A stretch of DNA of 39,255 bases from Flavobacteriales bacterium (GTDB lineage: Bacteria; Bacteroidota; Bacteroidia; Flavobacteriales_D; Parvicellaceae). Position 1 is the first letter of the stretch, and each line of letters starts with the position of its first letter. Made by a program: the position numbers and the translations under genes. Below, piece after piece: positions 35,566 through 39,255 of the stretch. The notes beneath the pieces are model-generated. The model was not told where the DNA came from. It searched no databases and saw only the letters and a list, made by a program, of their open reading frames with translations. The stretch is taken from NCBI GenBank assembly GCA_029243225.1, contig JAQWSL010000035.1, forward strand, positions 1 through 39,255, written 5' to 3'.

Positions 35566-36239
35566 GTTTAATACTGCACATAGAAACTGCCACAAAGATA
35601 TGTTCTGTTTGCCTCTCTAAAGAAGGCCAGCTAATTCATGTAATCGAGGAGTATTCAGAAAAATACATTCATGCTGAAAAACTAACTGTTCTAATTGAAC
35701 AGCTAATGCATGATACAAATTATAATTTAAAGGATCTTGATGCTATCTCTATCGACAAAGGACCTGGATCTTTTACTGGATTAAGAATTGGGGTTTCAAC
35801 AGCTAAAGGGTTATGCTACTCATTACAAATTCCTTTATTAGCAGTAGATTCTCTAACGGCTCTATATTTTGGATACAAGAAAATAAAAGGGGCCATTTCT
35901 GAAAATGAATTGGTTATTCCAATGATTGATGCCAGGAGAATGGAGGTTTATACAGCTGCTTATAACTACTTGGGAGAATATCATTTCGAAATTGATGCAA
36001 AAGTTATTAATCAATCTTTTTTTGACTCACTAAGTCAATTTCATAAGCTACACATTTTGGGTGATGGATCTTATAAAATTAAAGCTAATTTCAATGTGTT
36101 AAATTTAGAAATTCACGAAAAAATTAGTTGCTCTGCAGAATATCAAATTCCACAATCTTTTTCAAATTTTAAGAAAAAAATATTTGAAAACGTTGCCTAT
36201 TTCGAGCCCTATTACCTAAAAGATTTCAAAACTAATTAA
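35562..36239 (+). CDS. tsaB: tRNA threonylcarbamoyladenosine synthesis protein TsaB
   Basis: TsaB is a partner of TsaD and TsaE in making t6A at position 37 of ANN-decoding tRNAs; it lacks catalytic residues but dimerises with TsaD. The 225-residue product shows the ASKHA fold start (LILHIETATKICSVCLS), the signature GPGSFTGLRIGVSTAKGL and VIPMIDARRMEVYTA. The start codon is TTG, overlapping the OmpA-like gene's TGA by two bases; the frame offers no ATG that would keep the first strand. It is followed two bases later by the histidine kinase gene. Confidence 0.93.
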   Translation: MSLILHIETATKICSVCLSKEGQLIHVIEEYSEKYIHAEKLTVLIEQLMHDTNYNLKDLDAISIDKGPGSFTGLRIGVSTAKGLCYSLQIPLLAVDSLTALYFGYKKIKGAISENELVIPMIDARRMEVYTAAYNYLGEYHFEIDAKVINQSFFDSLSQFHKLHILGDGSYKIKANFNVLNLEIHEKISCSAEYQIPQSFSNFKKKIFENVAYFEPYYLKDFKTN

Positions 36240-36241
36240 CC

Positions 36242-37282
36242 ATGTCAAGAAAAAATTTATTGTATTGGTTATTTCAAATACTAGGTTGGGGATTCATTAT
36301 TTTCATAGGGATATTAAACGACTTTCAAAACAGTCAAATTTTAGTTACTAAAACAATTACAAATGGTATACTAATAATGCTTTTAGGCGTAGGTACAACG
36401 CACATATATAGAGCGTATATTCTAAAGCATCGGTGGTTAAACTTAAAAGTTATTCAAATTATACCTAGGATTATTATTGGGTCAATTGTTATTGGCTTCA
36501 CTTTACTAATTCTAACACAAGTAATATCTTGCCTAATTGATGACATTGCTCTTGAAAAAATAATAACCTTAATAAAGATTATTCAAAACTTAACAGGGCA
36601 ATTTATAACCATCTTTATATGGTCAATACTTTATTTTACATTTCACTTTATTGAACGTTCTAGGAATCAAGAGTTATCAAATTTACAACTTGAAGCTGCC
36701 AAACAAAAAGCTGAATTAAGCAGTTTGAAAAGTCAGATGAACCCTCATTTTATGTTTAACTCTCTAAATAATATTAGGGCTCTTATTGATGAAAACCCAT
36801 CAATTGCGAAAAAATCTATTAATGAGCTTAGTAACTTATTGCGTGCATCTTTAAACACAAAAAAACTCAACTTAATTTCACTAAAAGATGAAATTAAATT
36901 AGTTGAAGACTATTTAAGTTTAGAAAAAATCAGGTTTGAAAATAGATTAAAAATCAAATTTGACATTTCTGAAGAGTCACTTTCTTTCCTTGTGCCACCA
37001 ATGCTTGTTCAAACTTTAGTAGAAAATGGAATTAAACATGGAATAAGCAAATTAAAAAATGGAGGTGAAATAAGTATAAAGAGCTTTTTTAAAAATGAAT
37101 TTTTAATTCTTGAAATAATAAATGATGGAAAATATAATCCTCAAATTAAAAACCCTAACGGAACCGGCCTAAATAACTCTAAAAAAAGAATAGAATTATT
37201 ATATTCAAATAAAAGTTCGTTGGTAATTAAAAATGAAAGCAATAAAGTTCATACTGAAATTAAACTTCACTATTTAAAATAG
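36242..37282 (+). CDS. LytS/YehU-type sensor histidine kinase
   Basis: The 346-residue product is a membrane-bound histidine kinase of the LytS/YehU (His_kinase family) type. Three or four N-terminal helices (about 8-25, 38-55, 72-98 and 117-136) lead to a short coiled coil, then the phospho-acceptor box with His169 (SQMNPHFMFNSLNNI) and the ATPase region (MLVQTLVENGIKHGIS, and GTGLNNSKKRIELLY). The membrane part has no obvious ligand domain, so the signal may be the membrane or cell wall itself. Its partner response regulator starts five bases after its stop. Confidence 0.92.
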   Translation: MSRKNLLYWLFQILGWGFIIFIGILNDFQNSQILVTKTITNGILIMLLGVGTTHIYRAYILKHRWLNLKVIQIIPRIIIGSIVIGFTLLILTQVISCLIDDIALEKIITLIKIIQNLTGQFITIFIWSILYFTFHFIERSRNQELSNLQLEAAKQKAELSSLKSQMNPHFMFNSLNNIRALIDENPSIAKKSINELSNLLRASLNTKKLNLISLKDEIKLVEDYLSLEKIRFENRLKIKFDISEESLSFLVPPMLVQTLVENGIKHGISKLKNGGEISIKSFFKNEFLILEIINDGKYNPQIKNPNGTGLNNSKKRIELLYSNKSSLVIKNESNKVHTEIKLHYLK

Positions 37283-37287
37283 TTAAA

Positions 37288-38007
37288 ATGAAAGCACTTA
37301 TTATTGATGATGAAAGATTGGCAAGAAAGGAATTGATTAATTTGCTGAAAAATCATCCAGAAATTGAAATTATTGGAGAATGCGAAAACGCAGAAGATGC
37401 TAAAGAAAAAATTACAGCTTTGCAACCAGATCTATTATTTCTTGATGTTGAGATGCCTGAAAAAACTGGATTTGATTTGCTGAATGAAATTGAGGAATCA
37501 CCGCAGGTGATTTTCGTGACTGCTTATCAAGATCATGCTTTAACAGCTTTTGATGTAAATGCATTTGATTATTTAACAAAACCAGTATTAGCTGATCGTT
37601 TAAGCGAAACAATAAAAAATCTATTTCAAGAAAAAAAAGAACTCAATAAGCTAATTTCAAATAAAAAAAACCTCACACTAGAGGATCAAGTTTTCATAAA
37701 GGACGGAGAAAAATGTTGGTTTATTCAAATGAAGGAAATTGTTCTTTTTGAAAGTGAAGGAAATTATGTTAGAATAATATTTAAAGAGTTTAAACCGCTT
37801 ATTTTAATGTCGCTTAACAATTTAGAAAACAGATTAAGTAACGCCTCTTTCTTTAGAGCTAACAGAAAGTTTATAATTAATTTACATTGCATAAAGCATG
37901 TAGAAAATTGGTTTAATGGGGGCTTAAAAATAACTCTTTCGAACAATCAAGAAATAGAAATTTCTAGACGTCAAGCCGTAAAGTTTAAAACTCAATTCAG
38001 TATTTAA
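37288..38007 (+). CDS. LytTR-family response regulator
   Basis: This 239-residue protein has a CheY-like receiver domain (acidic pocket at Asp7/Asp8, phospho-acceptor Asp53 in LLFLDVEMPEKTG, Thr/Lys in FVTAYQ and DYLTKPV) and a C-terminal LytTR DNA-binding domain (about residues 135-235, with LFESEGNYVRIIF, FFRANRKFIINLHCIK and EISRRQAVKFK). It is the cognate partner of the adjacent LytS-type kinase. Targets are unknown; such systems in Bacteroidota often regulate envelope or nutrient genes. Confidence 0.95.
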   Translation: MKALIIDDERLARKELINLLKNHPEIEIIGECENAEDAKEKITALQPDLLFLDVEMPEKTGFDLLNEIEESPQVIFVTAYQDHALTAFDVNAFDYLTKPVLADRLSETIKNLFQEKKELNKLISNKKNLTLEDQVFIKDGEKCWFIQMKEIVLFESEGNYVRIIFKEFKPLILMSLNNLENRLSNASFFRANRKFIINLHCIKHVENWFNGGLKITLSNNQEIEISRRQAVKFKTQFSI

Positions 38008-38116
38008 TATTTAATCGAAACAATTGTAGGTTTAATCGTTAAAATTTATTTCTTTGCAGAATATAAAAATAACCTAAAAGAATTATCGCAAAATTAGCAT
38101 AACTAGTTAGTGTAAT

Positions 38117-38515
38117 ATGAACGTATTCAATTGTAAGGCTACTGAGACAACTCCACTTGTCATTCTAAATCATGAAAATGGTGAGCTTACAATTGAAGGA
38201 AATGCAATACCAGATGACGCAGAGGAATTTTTCGATCCAATTCTAAACTGGCTTGAAGAATACACTAATAACACCACCGTTAAAACTACATTAAATTTAA
38301 AGCTTCACTATTTTAATGTTTCTTCTTCCAAAAGGATTTTATTTATTTTTTATAAACTTAATGAGCTAATTAAAAAAAATAGACCTGTTGTTGTGAATTG
38401 GTATTATGTTGAAGATGAAGATGAAATGTTTGAGGTAGGTCAAGACTTTGCCTTTATGGTTAATATTCCTTTTCATTTCATTGAATACAATCCATACTTA
38501 ACTGCCACAGTTTAA
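38117..38515 (+). CDS. SiaC-like regulatory protein (DUF1987)
   Basis: In Pseudomonas, SiaC is switched by phosphorylation (SiaB kinase, SiaA phosphatase) and activates the c-di-GMP cyclase SiaD. This 132-residue protein carries the family pattern: TPLVILNHENGELTIEGNAIP, FFDPILNWLEEY, LNLKLHYFNVSSSKRIL and VVVNWYYVEDEDEMFEVG. The family's conserved NTSS phosphosite reads NVSS here, with Val68 in place of the threonine. None of SiaA, SiaB or SiaD is in the window. It is 109 bases after the response regulator; no strong promoter was found, only a weak TTTCTTTG at 38049-38056. Confidence 0.85.
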   Translation: MNVFNCKATETTPLVILNHENGELTIEGNAIPDDAEEFFDPILNWLEEYTNNTTVKTTLNLKLHYFNVSSSKRILFIFYKLNELIKKNRPVVVNWYYVEDEDEMFEVGQDFAFMVNIPFHFIEYNPYLTATV

Positions 38516-38530
38516 TAAGTACTTCTTCTA

Positions 38531-38560
38531 TTGTATTACACATTGTTTCTTCTAAATTTG
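38531..38560 (+). promoter_or_regulatory. Predicted promoter for the 84-residue protein and OmpH-like genes
   Basis: TTG at 38531-38533 and TAAATTTG at 38553-38560 are spaced by 19 bases, close to the Bacteroidota consensus. The ATG at 38576 follows 15 bases after the box. Confidence 0.55.
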
Positions 38561-38575
38561 CATGAATTTTAAGAA

Positions 38576-38830
38576 ATGAAAACCACAACAAAAGTTTCAC
38601 ATCCAGTTTTAGACATAAGTATTTTCTTAAGGGAGAACACTTATCTTATTAAAATAGTGTTGAACCAATTTGAACAGATTTACAGAATTAAACAAGCTGA
38701 CGTTACAGGAATGGATGATGTGAAAAAAATGTTAACTACTACATTTCTTGATAAAGTTTATCTACGGTTTGTAGACATGAGCAAAGACTTTAAAGACAGT
38801 TTCATAAATATCAATAAAATAGAACCATGA
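38576..38830 (+). CDS. Unknown 84-residue protein
   Basis: I do not recognise this protein. It is soluble, mixed in charge, with a basic segment near the middle (EQIYRIKQADV) and a hydrophobic patch (SIFLRENTYLIKIVLNQF). There is no signal peptide or membrane helix. It follows the SiaC-like gene and has a good promoter of its own. Its stop overlaps the start of the OmpH-like gene (ATGA), so the two are translationally coupled and probably act together or are co-regulated. Confidence 0.7.
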   Translation: MKTTTKVSHPVLDISIFLRENTYLIKIVLNQFEQIYRIKQADVTGMDDVKKMLTTTFLDKVYLRFVDMSKDFKDSFININKIEP

Positions 38831-39255
38831 GTAATAAAAATTCAACCATTATTAATTTAATCTTAATCATTGCTGTTGCAATCTTATTTTATCTTCAGCT
38901 TAGCACTTCAAATGATTCTCCAAAGACCAATGAAATAAGTTCTTCAAATGACACTATAGTTTCTAATAGTGCTAATGAATATTTAGTGCCACCAATTAAT
39001 AAAAAAATTTCTGAACAAGATTTCACAAATCTTAAAATTGCTTTTGTAAACAGTGACACAGTTTCGACTCACTACTTGTTTGCTAAAGATGTACAGAAAT
39101 CATTACTTAAAAAGCAAAGTTCTGCAAAGAATCAAGTGAAAAATAAATACAATGAATATCAAAGAATGGTAGATGACTATCAGCAGTCTGCTAAAATAAT
39201 GGGGCAATCTGAAGCAGAAGAAAAAGCTCAAAAAATTGGTCTTTTAGAAAATGAA
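38827..39255 (+). CDS. OmpH/Skp-family periplasmic chaperone-like protein (3' end outside window)
   Basis: The open frame covers 143 residues and runs off the right edge. An N-terminal membrane helix (IINLILIIAVAILFYLQL) is followed by a Ser/Asn-rich linker, then the OmpH start pattern KIAFVNSDTVSTHYLFA and a long coiled-coil region (VKNKYNEYQRMVDDYQQSAK). Skp/OmpH chaperones hold unfolded outer-membrane proteins in the periplasm. The long linker before the domain and the uncleaved-looking helix suggest a membrane-anchored version. The start is the ATG overlapping the upstream stop. Confidence 0.8.
   Translation, partial: MSNKNSTIINLILIIAVAILFYLQLSTSNDSPKTNEISSSNDTIVSNSANEYLVPPINKKISEQDFTNLKIAFVNSDTVSTHYLFAKDVQKSLLKKQSSAKNQVKNKYNEYQRMVDDYQQSAKIMGQSEAEEKAQKIGLLENE

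Noticed and set aside
38008-38116. Possible RNA gene in the gap before the SiaC-like gene
   Set aside because: No cloverleaf or stable stem was found; only AT-rich sequence with a weak promoter-like box.

Overview
The window looks like chromosomal core DNA from a marine-type member of the Bacteroidota, most likely order Flavobacteriales. The evidence is a strongly AT-rich sequence, promoter-like boxes of the Bacteroidota form TAnnTTTG, a secreted protease with a type IX secretion (T9SS) type A sorting tail, Bacteroidota-specific families (DUF5686 outer-membrane protein, LytS/LytTR pair, SiaC/DUF1987), and no obvious Shine-Dalgarno dependence. No rRNA, tRNA, CRISPR, insertion sequence or prophage is visible.

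Region 1 (1-3676, + strand) is an aromatic catabolism run: the 3' part of hpd (4-hydroxyphenylpyruvate dioxygenase), a tryptophan 2,3-dioxygenase family gene, and paaABC (phenylacetyl-CoA epoxidase hydroxylase and partner subunits). The run ends without paaD or paaE. Region 2 (3677-6230) holds a WaaE-like glycosyltransferase, a nitroreductase, a small membrane protein and an outer-membrane barrel. Region 3 (6227-10604, - strand) is the conserved rimP-nusA-infB translation/transcription operon, with a terminator-like hairpin directly before rimP. Region 4 (10738-13096) is dprA followed by a LolC/E-type ABC permease.

Region 5 (13098-18567, - strand) is an envelope cluster: coaX, an outer-membrane barrel, a periplasmic repeat protein, lptC, a small membrane protein and a CNNM/CBS transporter. 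Region 6 (18594-21933, - strand) has a K+-dependent-type membrane pyrophosphatase with its own promoter and terminator, a YhhN family protein that seems to need a non-canonical ATT start, and an unlisted 48-residue Cys/Lys-rich small protein. Region 7 (22020-30206) has two metzincin proteases on either side of a large AsmA-like protein, then a YkgJ protein, an M23 peptidase lipoprotein, a 31-residue membrane miniprotein behind a perfect inverted repeat, and a methyltransferase.

Region 8 (30285-39255, + strand) has tatC, a DUF5686 barrel, lptB, an OmpA-like protein, tsaB, a LytS/LytTR two-component pair, a SiaC-like protein lacking the usual phosphorylated threonine, an unknown 84-residue protein and the start of an OmpH/Skp-like gene. 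Much of the window serves the envelope: LPS transport (LptB, LptC), lipoprotein export, barrels, chaperone and peptidoglycan turnover. No complete novel defence or mobile system is visible. The best leads are small-scale: the inverted repeat and miniprotein near 29.3 kb, the hairpin at rimP, the ATT-start YhhN with its coupled small protein, possible leaderless genes, and the altered SiaC site.
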